Of a stretch of DNA of 25,149 nt, positions 13,507-20,779 are shown one piece after another (position 1 is the first letter of the stretch; every line of letters begins with the position of its first letter). The notes beneath the pieces are model-generated. The model did not search any database, was not told where the DNA came from, and saw nothing but the letters and a program-made list of their open reading frames with translations. A program made the position numbers and the translations under genes. Source of the stretch: DAOTEJ01 sp035454085 (GTDB taxonomy: Bacteria; Pseudomonadota; Gammaproteobacteria; Burkholderiales; Burkholderiaceae_F); assembly GCA_035454085.1 (NCBI GenBank), contig DAOTEJ010000033.1, positions 1 to 25,149 on the forward strand, in the 5' to 3' direction.

Positions 13507-16260
13507 GTGTCCAATCACACCATCGACCGCCGCGACTTCATCAAGTCCGGCATCGCCGCCTCGACCGCCCTGGCCGTGGGCCTGCCCGTCAGCCAGGACG
13601 CCGCCGCCCAGGCCAAGTCGGCCGAGGCCGGCATCGCCTGGGACAAGAGCGTGTGCCGCTTCTGCGGCACGGGCTGCGGAATCCTAGTGGGCACCCAGGC
13701 CGGCAAGGTGGTGGCCACCAAGGGTGACCCGGACGCGCCGGTGAACCGCGGGCTCAACTGCATCAAGGGCTACTTCAACGGCAAGATCCTCTACGGCGCC
13801 GACCGCCTCACGCAGCCGCTGATGCGCGTGAAGGACGGCAAGTTCGACAAGAACGCGCCCTTCCAGCCGGTGAGCTGGAAGGTGGCGATGGACGAGATGG
13901 AGCGCCAGTTCCGCAAGGCCTACGAGACCAAGGGGCCGAGCGGCGTGGCCATCATCGGCTCGGGCCAGTACACCATCCCCGAAGCCTATGCCGCCAGCAA
14001 GCTGATGAAGGCGGGCTTTCGCAGCAACAACCTCGACCCCAACGCGCGCCTGTGCATGGCCAGCGCGGTGGTGGCCTTCTACCAGGTCTTCGGCATCGAC
14101 GAGCCGGCCAACGTGTACGCCGACATCGAGAAGTCCAACGCCATGATCCTGTGGGGCAACAACATGGCCGAGGCGCACCCGGTGCTGTGGTCGCGCGTCA
14201 CGGACCGCAAGCTCACCCACAAGGACACGAAGATCGTCAACCTGACGACCTGCACGAACATGAGCTCGGGACTGGCGGACCTCGAGATCATCATGAAGCC
14301 CAGCACCGACCTGGCGATCCAGAACTACATCGCCCGCGAGATCATCGCGCGCGGCGCAGTGAACCAGGCCTTCGTCGACAAGCACTGCATCTTTGCCACC
14401 GGCCCCGCCGACATCGGCTACGGGCTGCGCCCCACCGACCAGTACGCCTACCCGGCCGAGAAGGACATCCTCGCCAAGCAGAAGGTGGTGACGCTCGACA
14501 AGTACGAGGCCATCGCCCAGCGCCGCAAGGAGGGCGACAAGGTCGAGCAGAAGAACGCCGGCCCCGGGGCGGGCAGCCACTGGAGCATCAGCTTCGATGA
14601 GTTCAAGCGCGGCGTCGAGCCCTACACGCTGGACTTCGTGGCCGAGCTCGCCAAGGGCGACGACGCCGAGTCGCTCGATTCGTTCAAGAAGAAGCTGGTG
14701 GCGCTGGCCGACCTGTACATCGACCCCAAGCGCGACGTGGTGAGCTTCTGGTGCATGGGCTTCAACCAGCACCAGCGCGGCGTGTGGGTCAACGAGCAGT
14801 GCTACACGAACCACCTGCTGCTGGGCAAGCATGCGCGCCCGGGCAACGGCGCCTTCTCGCTCACCGGCCAGCCCTCGGCCTGCGGCTCGGCACGCGAGGT
14901 CGGCGCCTTCTGCCACCGCCTGCCCTCGGACATGCTGGTCAACATCAAGCCCCACCGGGCCAAGACCGAAAAGCTCTGGAAGCTGCCGGAGAACACGCTC
15001 AACCCGCACGTCGGCGCGTCGATCATGCACATCCTGCAGGGCCTGGAGGACGGCAAGATCAACTTCGTCTGGACCCAGGTGGTCAACATCTTCCAGTCCA
15101 CCCCCAACAGCAACCACTGGCTGCAGGGCGCGCGCCGACCCGACGCCTTCGTGGTCGTGGCCGACGCCTACCCGACGCTGTCGGCCAAGGTGGCCGACCT
15201 CATCCTGCCGAGCTCGATGATCTTCGAGAAGTGGGGCCTGTACGGCAACGCCGAGCGCCGCACCCAGGCCTGGCGCCAGCAGGTGGCCGCGCCGGGCGAG
15301 GCGCGCACCGACACCTGGATGCTCATGGAGTTCTCCAAACGCTTCAAGCTCAAGGACGTGTGGGGCGAGAAGAAGATCCCGGGCCTCAAGGCCGAGGGCT
15401 TCGCCGACAACACCCTGCCCGACGTGCTGGCCGAGGCGCAGAAGATGGGCTACTCGCCCGAGGCCACGCTCTACGACGTGCTCTTTGCCACGCCCGAGAA
15501 CAAGAAGGTCGCGTGGCCCGATCCCAAGCTGCGCGGCAAGCTCAACGGCACGGCCGAGGCCCTGGGCGACAAGTGGTTCGTCGAGAAGGCGCTGTTCAAC
15601 GAGTACCGCCAGTTCACGCTGGGTGACGGACACGACCTCGCGGACTTCGACACCTACATGCGCGACGACCTGCGCGGCCTGACCTGGCCGGTGGTCGACG
15701 GCAAGGAAACCGTCTACCGCTTCAACGACGAGTTCGACCCCTACGTGAAGAAGGGCCTGGGCTTCGACTTCTACGGCAAGCTGATGAAGGCCATCCCCAC
15801 CGGCAACCTCGACGGGGTGACCGATCCCAAGCCCGTGCCCCTGCCCGGCAAGGCCAAGATCTTCTTCCGGCCCTACGCCGCGCCGGCCGAGCAGCCCGAC
15901 GCGAACTACGACCTGTGGCTGTGCACCGGGCGCATCCTCGAGCACTGGCACACCGGCTCGATGACCCGCCGCGTGCCCGAACTGCACCGCGCCGCCCCCA
16001 CGGCCGTGCTCTACATGAACCCGGCCGACGCCGCCGCGCGCGGCATCAAGCGCAACGACGTGGCCTGGATCGAGTCGCGCCGCGGCAAGGTCAAGGCGGT
16101 GGTCGAGACCCAGGGCCGCAACAAGATGCCCAGGGGCAGCGTCTGGGCCGCGTTCTTCGACGAGGGCATGCAGATCAACAAGGTGGTGCTCGACACGCTC
16201 GACCCGATCTCGCTCGAGCCCGACTTCAAGAAGTCGGCGGTCAAGGTCAGCAAGGCGTGA
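13507..16260 (+). CDS. napA: Periplasmic nitrate reductase catalytic subunit, long form
   Basis: A 917-residue periplasmic molybdoenzyme reducing nitrate to nitrite. The N-terminus has a Tat signal (Asp-Arg-Arg-Asp-Phe-Ile-Lys at 7-13). A [4Fe-4S] site follows (Cys50, 53, 57, 85), then the molybdenum ligand Cys183 in Arg-Leu-Cys-Met-Ala-Ser-Ala, and later the bis-MGD-binding blocks. The start is GTG at 13507 with CAGGAG 6 nt upstream. Typical NapA is about 830 residues; the excess includes an insert near 313-360, and as I recall it this resembles the Campylobacter-type NapA. Several usually conserved residues differ: Leu182 instead of His, and Cys249 and Met252 where the family has Phe and Arg. 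It should receive electrons from NapB. Identity as NapA is secure, catalytic behaviour less so. Confidence 0.95.
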   Translation: MSNHTIDRRDFIKSGIAASTALAVGLPVSQDAAAQAKSAEAGIAWDKSVCRFCGTGCGILVGTQAGKVVATKGDPDAPVNRGLNCIKGYFNGKILYGADRLTQPLMRVKDGKFDKNAPFQPVSWKVAMDEMERQFRKAYETKGPSGVAIIGSGQYTIPEAYAASKLMKAGFRSNNLDPNARLCMASAVVAFYQVFGIDEPANVYADIEKSNAMILWGNNMAEAHPVLWSRVTDRKLTHKDTKIVNLTTCTNMSSGLADLEIIMKPSTDLAIQNYIAREIIARGAVNQAFVDKHCIFATGPADIGYGLRPTDQYAYPAEKDILAKQKVVTLDKYEAIAQRRKEGDKVEQKNAGPGAGSHWSISFDEFKRGVEPYTLDFVAELAKGDDAESLDSFKKKLVALADLYIDPKRDVVSFWCMGFNQHQRGVWVNEQCYTNHLLLGKHARPGNGAFSLTGQPSACGSAREVGAFCHRLPSDMLVNIKPHRAKTEKLWKLPENTLNPHVGASIMHILQGLEDGKINFVWTQVVNIFQSTPNSNHWLQGARRPDAFVVVADAYPTLSAKVADLILPSSMIFEKWGLYGNAERRTQAWRQQVAAPGEARTDTWMLMEFSKRFKLKDVWGEKKIPGLKAEGFADNTLPDVLAEAQKMGYSPEATLYDVLFATPENKKVAWPDPKLRGKLNGTAEALGDKWFVEKALFNEYRQFTLGDGHDLADFDTYMRDDLRGLTWPVVDGKETVYRFNDEFDPYVKKGLGFDFYGKLMKAIPTGNLDGVTDPKPVPLPGKAKIFFRPYAAPAEQPDANYDLWLCTGRILEHWHTGSMTRRVPELHRAAPTAVLYMNPADAAARGIKRNDVAWIESRRGKVKAVVETQGRNKMPRGSVWAAFFDEGMQINKVVLDTLDPISLEPDFKKSAVKVSKA

Positions 16261-16301
16261 GGCCGCGGGCACGGCGCGCGAGCGTCGTGCCCCTCGAAGC
16301 G

Positions 16302-17138
16302 ATGAGCAGCGCCCCCCCCACCCGTCGCCGTGAGTGGCTGCTGCGTGCCGCGCAGGGCGCGGCCGTGGCCGCCTGCGGCGGACTGGTGTGGAACGCCTTC
16401 CTGGTGCGCTCGGTGCACGCCGCCCCCTGGGCACCGCGGCCACCGGGTGCCACCCAGGACTTCGCGGCGACCTGCATCAAGTGCGGGCTGTGCGTTCCGG
16501 CCTGCCCCTACGGCACGCTGGAACTGGCCACCATCGACGCCGGGCCGGCGCCGGGCACGCCCTACTTCGATCCCCGGCGCGTGCCTTGCTACATGTGTCC
16601 CGGCATTCCCTGCGCCAAGGCCTGCCCCACCGGCGCGCTCGACGCGGCACTGCCGCGCATCGAGGACGCGCGCATGGGCCTGGCGGTGATCGACCCCGAG
16701 ACCTGCCTGTCGTGGCAGGGCCTGCGCTGCGAGGTCTGCCACCGCGTCTGCCCGGTGCGCGACAAGGCCATCAGCATCCAGCCGCACCCGCGCCAGATCA
16801 GCCGGCACGCGGTCTTCGTGCCAGTGGTCCACGCCGATGCCTGCACCGGATGCGGCCTGTGCACCCAGGCCTGCCCGACCCAGGTGGCCTCGATCAACAT
16901 CGTCGATCCGGCCACCGTGCGCGGCAAGATGGGCGAGCACTACCGCCTGGGCTGGAAGGACGCGGCGCCCGCCGAGGCCGCGCCGGGCGCCGAGGCGGCG
17001 TCGGCGGCGCCNNNNNNNNNNNNNNNNNNNNNNNNNNNNNNNNNNNNNNNNNNNNNNNNNNNNNNNNNNNNNNNNNNNNNNNNNNNNNNNNNNNNNNNNN
17101 NNNNNNNNNNNCTCGACTACCTCAACGCACCGCCATGA
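16302..17138 (+). CDS. napG: NapG, periplasmic ferredoxin-type quinol dehydrogenase subunit (interrupted by gap)
   Basis: An iron-sulfur protein that, with NapH, passes electrons from quinol towards NapB/NapA. It starts with a Tat signal (Arg-Arg-Glu-Trp-Leu-Leu near 9-14). Four [4Fe-4S] cysteine groups are seen: 58/61/64/68, 96/99/104/108, 135/143/146/150 and 181/184/187/191. The readable part ends at residue 236 in an Ala/Pro/Glu-rich tail that runs into a 100-N gap. After the gap eight codons in an open frame reach a TGA overlapping the napH ATG (ATGA). The true length cannot be known, and the frame match across the gap is only consistent, not proof. The ATG lies 41 nt after napA; an in-frame GTG at 16287 is an alternative start. 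Confidence 0.9.
   Translation: MSSAPPTRRREWLLRAAQGAAVAACGGLVWNAFLVRSVHAAPWAPRPPGATQDFAATCIKCGLCVPACPYGTLELATIDAGPAPGTPYFDPRRVPCYMCPGIPCAKACPTGALDAALPRIEDARMGLAVIDPETCLSWQGLRCEVCHRVCPVRDKAISIQPHPRQISRHAVFVPVVHADACTGCGLCTQACPTQVASINIVDPATVRGKMGEHYRLGWKDAAPAEAAPGAEAASAAXXXXXXXXXXXXXXXXXXXXXXXXXXXXXXXXXXLDYLNAPP
17012..17111. other. Assembly gap (100 N) inside napG
   Basis: Exactly 100 N. Unlike the first gap, the flanks are not identical. The left flank is a GC-extreme stretch coding for an Ala-rich tail, a likely cause of the break. Confidence 0.98.
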
Positions 17139-18034
17139 GCGCCGTCGCCCGCCCCGTGCGCCACTTCGTGCCGCCCGCCACACTGGCCGGCCGCCTCTGG
17201 CACATGCGCTACACGATCGCGCGCCGCGGCGTGCAGTTCGGGCTGCTGCTCCTGTTCTTCGGCACCGCGCACTGGGGCTGGACCGTCGTCGGCCGGCCGC
17301 TGCTCGCGGGCACGCTGTCGGGCTCGAAGTTCGCGGGCACGGTGCCATTCGCCGATCCGTTCGCGGTGCTGCAGATGCTGGTGGCGCGGCACTGGCTCGC
17401 CACCGAGGTGCTGATCGGCGCGGCGCTCACCCTCGGCGTCTATGTGCTGGCGAGCGGCCGCAGCTTCTGCGGCTGGGTGTGCCCGATGAACGCGGTCACC
17501 GAGGCCGCCGAGTGGCTGCGCGCTCGCCTGGGCGGCCGCGCCGACTTGCTGCGCATGCGCGCCGAGGTGCGCTACGCGGTGCTGGCGCTGGCGCTGCTGC
17601 TGTCGGCGCTCACCGGTCTGGCAGCCTTCGAGTGGGTGAGCCCGCAGGCCATGCTGTGGCGCGAACTTGTTTTCGGTGCGGGCCTGGGCCTGACCGCCGC
17701 GGTGGGGGTGTTCGCCTTCGACTTCGCCATCGTGCGCCACGGCTGGTGCGGCCACGTGTGTCCGCTGGGGGCCTTCTGGTCGCTGGTGGGGCGTGCCGGT
17801 CAGCTCAAGGTGCGCTACGACTCGGCCTCGTGCACGCGCTGCGGCGACTGCGTGAAGGTCTGTCCCGAACCCCAGGTGCTCAACTTCAACCAGGCCGAGG
17901 CGCGCGGCATGGTGGCCTCGGGCGAGTGCATCGCCTGCGGCCGCTGCATCGCCGTGTGCCCGGAAGACTCGCTCGGCTTCGATCTGCGCGTGCGCTGCCG
18001 CCCCGCGCCCCAACTTCAAGGAGAAACACGATGA
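17135..18034 (+). CDS. napH: NapH, membrane quinol dehydrogenase subunit
   Basis: A 299-residue inner-membrane iron-sulfur protein that oxidises quinol together with NapG. About four transmembrane helices lie at 35-52, 88-108, 146-165 and 178-200. Two Cys-x-x-x-Cys-Pro motifs (Cys112/116 and Cys205/209) follow the second and fourth helices. Two cytoplasmic [4Fe-4S] ferredoxin sites lie at 233-243 and 265-275. The ATG overlaps the napG stop and its own TGA overlaps the napB ATG, so napGHB are probably translationally coupled. With no napC in the operon, NapGH would be the main electron entry to this reductase. Confidence 0.94.
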   Translation: MSAVARPVRHFVPPATLAGRLWHMRYTIARRGVQFGLLLLFFGTAHWGWTVVGRPLLAGTLSGSKFAGTVPFADPFAVLQMLVARHWLATEVLIGAALTLGVYVLASGRSFCGWVCPMNAVTEAAEWLRARLGGRADLLRMRAEVRYAVLALALLLSALTGLAAFEWVSPQAMLWRELVFGAGLGLTAAVGVFAFDFAIVRHGWCGHVCPLGAFWSLVGRAGQLKVRYDSASCTRCGDCVKVCPEPQVLNFNQAEARGMVASGECIACGRCIAVCPEDSLGFDLRVRCRPAPQLQGETR

Positions 18035-18465
18035 ACAAGTCACTGCTACTGGCGCTCGCCGCCGCCCTGGGCTGCAGCGTGGCGTTCGCCCAGGGCAAGG
18101 CCGTGACCGAGCGCGAGATGGGCCTGTCGCGCACCGACGTCTTCGAGACCCCCGTGCAGCAGCCCTACGCTCTGGACGCGGGCAGTTCGCGGCCGGCGCC
18201 GCTGGGCACGCCGCCGGTGATCGTCCACCCGGTCGAGAGCATGCTGCCCATCAAGGCAGACGCCAACCAGTGCCTCGCCTGCCACGACAAGCCGGCACTG
18301 CAGGGCAAGAAGGTCGCCAAGGGCCAGCCCCAGCCGGCCCCGGCCAGCCACTATCTCAGGTCGCCGGGCGCGGGCGCCGGGCTCAGCGGCGCCTACTACG
18401 ACTGCATGCTGTGCCATGCACCGCAGGCCAACGTGAAGCCCCTGGTGGGCACGACTTCGCGTTAA
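18031..18465 (+). CDS. napB: NapB, periplasmic diheme cytochrome c
   Basis: A 144-residue electron-transfer subunit that delivers electrons to NapA. A signal peptide is predicted at 1-20, ending in Ala-Phe-Ala. Two heme-binding Cys-x-x-Cys-His motifs lie at 81-85 (Cys-Leu-Ala-Cys-His) and 125-129 (Cys-Met-Leu-Cys-His), the spacing expected for NapB. Conserved upstream His66 and His107 are candidate axial ligands. A strong AAGGAG site lies 6 nt before the ATG, which overlaps the napH stop. It is the last nap gene; no napC follows. Confidence 0.95.
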   Translation: MNKSLLLALAAALGCSVAFAQGKAVTEREMGLSRTDVFETPVQQPYALDAGSSRPAPLGTPPVIVHPVESMLPIKADANQCLACHDKPALQGKKVAKGQPQPAPASHYLRSPGAGAGLSGAYYDCMLCHAPQANVKPLVGTTSR

Positions 18466-18477
18466 CCCCGGGTTTGC

Positions 18478-18504
18478 GGGAGGCGGCGCCCCCTCCTGAG
18501 AGGG
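18478..18504 (+). terminator. Possible hairpin region after napB
   Basis: GGGAGG can pair with the CCTCC at 18492-18496, while CCCTC-CTGA-GAGGG (18491-18504) forms a competing 5-bp stem. It lies just after the napB stop but has no T tract. A role in ending the nap transcript is inferred from position. Confidence 0.35.
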
Positions 18505-18514
18505 AACCGTCCAC

Positions 18515-18537
18515 GCTGCCGTCATGGGCGCGGCAGC
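18515..18537. promoter_or_regulatory. Inverted repeat upstream of the kinase -10 box
   Basis: GCTGCCG and CGGCAGC flank a 9-nt spacer, a perfect 7-bp dyad ending 9 bp before the -10 box of the kinase gene. Its place over the -35 region fits an operator, or the hairpin of a terminator for nap; neither is proven. Confidence 0.35.
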
Positions 18538-18546
18538 ATGAGCGGC

Positions 18547-18552
18547 GATAAT
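18547..18552 (+). promoter_or_regulatory. -10 box (GATAAT) with leaderless spacing, kinase gene
   Basis: GATAAT followed by GCGGGC and the ATG at 18559, a 6-nt gap. It decides the kinase start, since the in-frame ATG at 18538 would lie upstream of the transcript. Confidence 0.55.
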
Positions 18553-18558
18553 GCGGGC

Positions 18559-19974
18559 ATGGATGCCACGCTCACCAGCACCATGCCGCAGACCCCGCCG
18601 GTGCGCCCCGCGCCCGAGGCACCGGCGACGATCGGCCGCTTCGCGGTGCTGGGCGAGATCGGCCGCGGCGCCAACGGCGTGGTCTACGCCGCCACCGACC
18701 CGGTGCTGGCGCGCGAGGTGGCGATCAAGGCCGTGCCCGTCGGACCCAACGCGGTGTTCGGCGCCACGCTCGAAGAGAGCTTCCTGCGCGAGGCCAAGAG
18801 CGCCGGGCGCATGAGCCACCCCAACATCGTCACCGTGTTCGATGCGGGCCGCGCCGGCGAGCTGGCCTACATCGCCATGGAACGGCTCTACGGCAAGGAT
18901 CTGCACGTCTGGCTCGACGAGGGCGCGCGCCCCAGCTCGCGACAGGCCGCCACGATCATCATGCGCGTGGCCGACGCCGTGCATCACGCCCACAAGCGCG
19001 GCCTGGTGCACCGCGACCTCAAGCCCAGCAACATCTTCCTGGCGCGCGACGGGCAGCCCAAGCTGCTCGACTTCGGCGTGGCGGCCGCGGCCGCCGCGGG
19101 CGCCTCGGCGCGCGCCCAGCAGCTGATCGGCACGCCCAACTACATGTCGCCCGAGCAGGCCGAGGGACGGCCGATCGATTCGCGCAGCGACGTGTTCTCG
19201 CTGGGCACCATCCTCTACGAGATGCTCTCGGGCACGCGCGCGTTCGACGGCGGCAACCTCGAGTCCACGCTGCTGCAGGTGCAGGCCGCGAACCCGGTGT
19301 CGATCGAGAAGTTGCGCCCGCAGATCGCGCCCGAGCTGGCGGCCATCGTCAAGCGCGCGCTCGCGCGCGACCCGGGGCGGCGCTTTCAGTCCGCCGCCGA
19401 CCTGCGCGACGCGCTCGGGCTCTATCTCGAGCACACCAAGGCGCCGGCGACCAGCGCAGCGCCGATCGAGTCCGGGCGCCGGCGCGTGCCGACCTGGCTC
19501 GCGGTCGCGCTCACCGGCACGCTGGTTGGCGGCCTGGCATGGTGGTGGTGGCCGGCGCCGCCGGAGCCGCGCCTGATGCTCACACCCGAGGCCGCCGCCC
19601 CCGCGCCGCCGCCTCCGGCTGCCGCCGCGCCCGAGCCGGTGACTGAGCCCGCCCCATTGGCTAGCGCCGGCACGCCACCGCCAGCACCCAGCGCGGCTTC
19701 GCGCGCCGCGCCTGCCCGCGGCGAGGCGGCGCCGCGCGCCGCGGCGCTCACCGACGGCGTGGTGCAGCTTGCGGTCAGCCCCTGGGCCGAGGTGCTGGTC
19801 GACGGACGAGTGCGCGGCGTCACCCCGCCGCTGACCGAACTGGAGATCAGCCCCGGGCGCCACGTGATCGAGTTGCGCAACCCCGGAGCCGAGCCGGTGG
19901 TGCGCCGCATCGAGGTGCGCGCGGGCGAGAAGGTGCGCATCCAGCACCGCTTCGGCGCTACCGTGCCCGAGTGA
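18559..19974 (+). CDS. Membrane-anchored Ser/Thr protein kinase with PEGA-like extracytoplasmic domain
   Basis: A 471-residue Hanks-type kinase. The Gly-rich loop is at about 33-42, the ATP-binding Lys at 57, and the catalytic His-Arg-Asp-Leu-Lys-Pro-Ser-Asn at 151-158. Asp-Phe-Gly is at 171-173 and the activation segment ends in Ser-Pro-Glu at 197-199, so all catalytic residues are present. One transmembrane helix at about 311-331 follows the kinase domain. A Pro/Ala-rich linker leads to a C-terminal beta-rich segment at about 396-470 with the PEGA-like Ala-Glu-Val-Leu-Val-Asp-Gly-x-x-x-Gly-Val-Thr-Pro. Topology predicts a cytoplasmic kinase with an outside sensor or cell-wall-binding domain. 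A TssQ-like lipoprotein gene follows at once; such kinases often belong to type VI secretion clusters, but none is visible here. No phosphatase or FHA partner is present. Confidence 0.92.
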   Translation: MDATLTSTMPQTPPVRPAPEAPATIGRFAVLGEIGRGANGVVYAATDPVLAREVAIKAVPVGPNAVFGATLEESFLREAKSAGRMSHPNIVTVFDAGRAGELAYIAMERLYGKDLHVWLDEGARPSSRQAATIIMRVADAVHHAHKRGLVHRDLKPSNIFLARDGQPKLLDFGVAAAAAAGASARAQQLIGTPNYMSPEQAEGRPIDSRSDVFSLGTILYEMLSGTRAFDGGNLESTLLQVQAANPVSIEKLRPQIAPELAAIVKRALARDPGRRFQSAADLRDALGLYLEHTKAPATSAAPIESGRRRVPTWLAVALTGTLVGGLAWWWWPAPPEPRLMLTPEAAAPAPPPPAAAAPEPVTEPAPLASAGTPPPAPSAASRAAPARGEAAPRAAALTDGVVQLAVSPWAEVLVDGRVRGVTPPLTELEISPGRHVIELRNPGAEPVVRRIEVRAGEKVRIQHRFGATVPE

Positions 19975-19996
19975 TGGGTCGGCCGGGCGGGCCTGC

Positions 19997-20002
19997 TAGG
20001 CT
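19997..20002 (+). promoter_or_regulatory. -10 box (TAGGCT) with leaderless spacing, lipoprotein gene
   Basis: TAGGCT followed by CGCCTC and the ATG at 20009, a 6-nt gap. It suggests the lipoprotein gene has its own promoter although it sits only 34 nt after the kinase gene. Confidence 0.5.
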
Positions 20003-20008
20003 CGCCTC

Positions 20009-20464
20009 ATGCATCGACGCCTGCGCATCGCGGGGCTGCTGGCCCCGCTGCTGATCTCGGCCTGCGCCACGACGCCGCCTCCGGCGCCGAGCGCGAGCAT
20101 CACCCGCCTGTATGCGCAGCCCGCGGAACGCAGCCTGATCGATGGCATCCGCGCCTACGACGAAGGCCAGCATGCACGCGCGGAGCAGTTGCTGCGCAAG
20201 GCACTGTCCCTGAATCTGTCCGACCCGGCCGACGCGGCCACGGCGTGGAAGTACCTCGCCTTCCTCGCCTGCTCCTATTCGCGCCCCGCCGACTGCGAGC
20301 AGGCCTTCGTGGCAGCATTGCGTGCCGACCCCGGCTTCAAGCTAGGCGAGGCCGAACTCGGTCACCCACTCTGGGGACCGGTCTACGAGAAGGTGCGCAG
20401 TTCCCCGCCCGACGCGCTGCCTCCCGCAGCCGCCAACGGCACCCCCGCGACCAGCGCGAAGTAG
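20009..20464 (+). CDS. TPR-like lipoprotein, TssQ-like
   Basis: A 151-residue predicted lipoprotein. The signal peptide ends in the lipobox Ile-Ser-Ala-Cys with Cys at about 19, followed by a Pro-rich linker. The mature part is helical with a tetratricopeptide-like segment (Gly-Ile-Arg-Ala-Tyr-Asp-Glu-Gly to Ala-Leu-Arg-Ala-Asp-Pro). It ends in Gly-His-Pro-Leu-Trp-Gly-Pro-Val-Tyr-Glu, a stretch that I recall from TssQ-family lipoproteins associated with type VI secretion in Betaproteobacteria. It probably sits in the outer or inner membrane facing the periplasm, where it could meet the outside domain of the kinase encoded just before it. The family call rests on memory of this motif. Confidence 0.65.
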   Translation: MHRRLRIAGLLAPLLISACATTPPPAPSASITRLYAQPAERSLIDGIRAYDEGQHARAEQLLRKALSLNLSDPADAATAWKYLAFLACSYSRPADCEQAFVAALRADPGFKLGEAELGHPLWGPVYEKVRSSPPDALPPAAANGTPATSAK

Positions 20465-20482
20465 TTGTCCGAAAGGAAAGCC

Positions 20483-20734
20483 ATGGAAAGCCAATCCCTT
20501 GTCGCCTGGATCATCATCGGTCTGATCGCCGGCTGGCTCGGCGGCAAGCTCATGCGCGGCGGCGGCTTCGGCCTGCTCGGCAACCTGGTGGTGGGCGTGA
20601 TCGGCGCCTTCGTCGGCGGCTGGGTGTTCGGCCTGCTCGGCCTCTCGGCAGGCGGCTGGATCGGCTCGATCGTGATGGCCACGGTCGGCGCAGTCATCCT
20701 GCTGTTCGTGGTGGGCCTGATCAAGAAGGCCTGA
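20483..20734 (+). CDS. GlsB/YeaQ/YmgE-family small membrane protein
   Basis: An 83-residue, Gly-rich protein with three hydrophobic segments, matching the transglycosylase-associated (GlsB/YeaQ/YmgE) family. The sequence shows the family hallmark Gly-Leu-Ile-Ala-Gly-Trp-Leu-Gly-Gly-Lys followed by Gly-Leu-Leu-Gly-Asn-Leu-Val-Val-Gly-Val-Ile-Gly-Ala. Members are often stress-induced, but their molecular role is unsettled. The ATG at 20483 has a GAAAGGAAAG ribosome site just upstream; an in-frame TTG at 20465 is less likely. It starts 18 nt after the lipoprotein gene and may be co-transcribed with it. It converges on narL. Confidence 0.88.
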   Translation: MESQSLVAWIIIGLIAGWLGGKLMRGGGFGLLGNLVVGVIGAFVGGWVFGLLGLSAGGWIGSIVMATVGAVILLFVVGLIKKA

Positions 20735-20739
20735 GGCCA

Positions 20740-20777
20740 GCACCCGCGCCCGGCCGCGCGCCGGGCCGGCCGGGTGC
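20740..20777. terminator. Bidirectional hairpin between converging genes
   Basis: GCACCCG (20740-20746) pairs perfectly with CGGGTGC (20771-20777), and CCCGGC (20749-20754) pairs with GCCGGG (20760-20765) inside it. The gap between the small membrane protein stop and the narL stop is just 45 nt and is nearly filled by this structure. There is no T tract. Confidence 0.55.
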
Positions 20778-20779
20778 GA

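Noticed and set aside
13684..16443. A 919-codon minus-strand open frame opposite napA
   Set aside because: The plus strand carries an unmistakable NapA; the antisense product has no recognisable domain and the Val/Leu/Gly/His composition of a codon-bias shadow.
18538..18558. An earlier in-frame ATG for the protein kinase
   Set aside because: The GATAAT -10 box at 18547-18552 lies between this ATG and the one at 18559, so the transcript would not include it.
20483..20734. Possible phage holin or toxin because of the small Gly-rich membrane protein
   Set aside because: The sequence fits the GlsB/YeaQ/YmgE family along its full length and no phage or antitoxin genes surround it.
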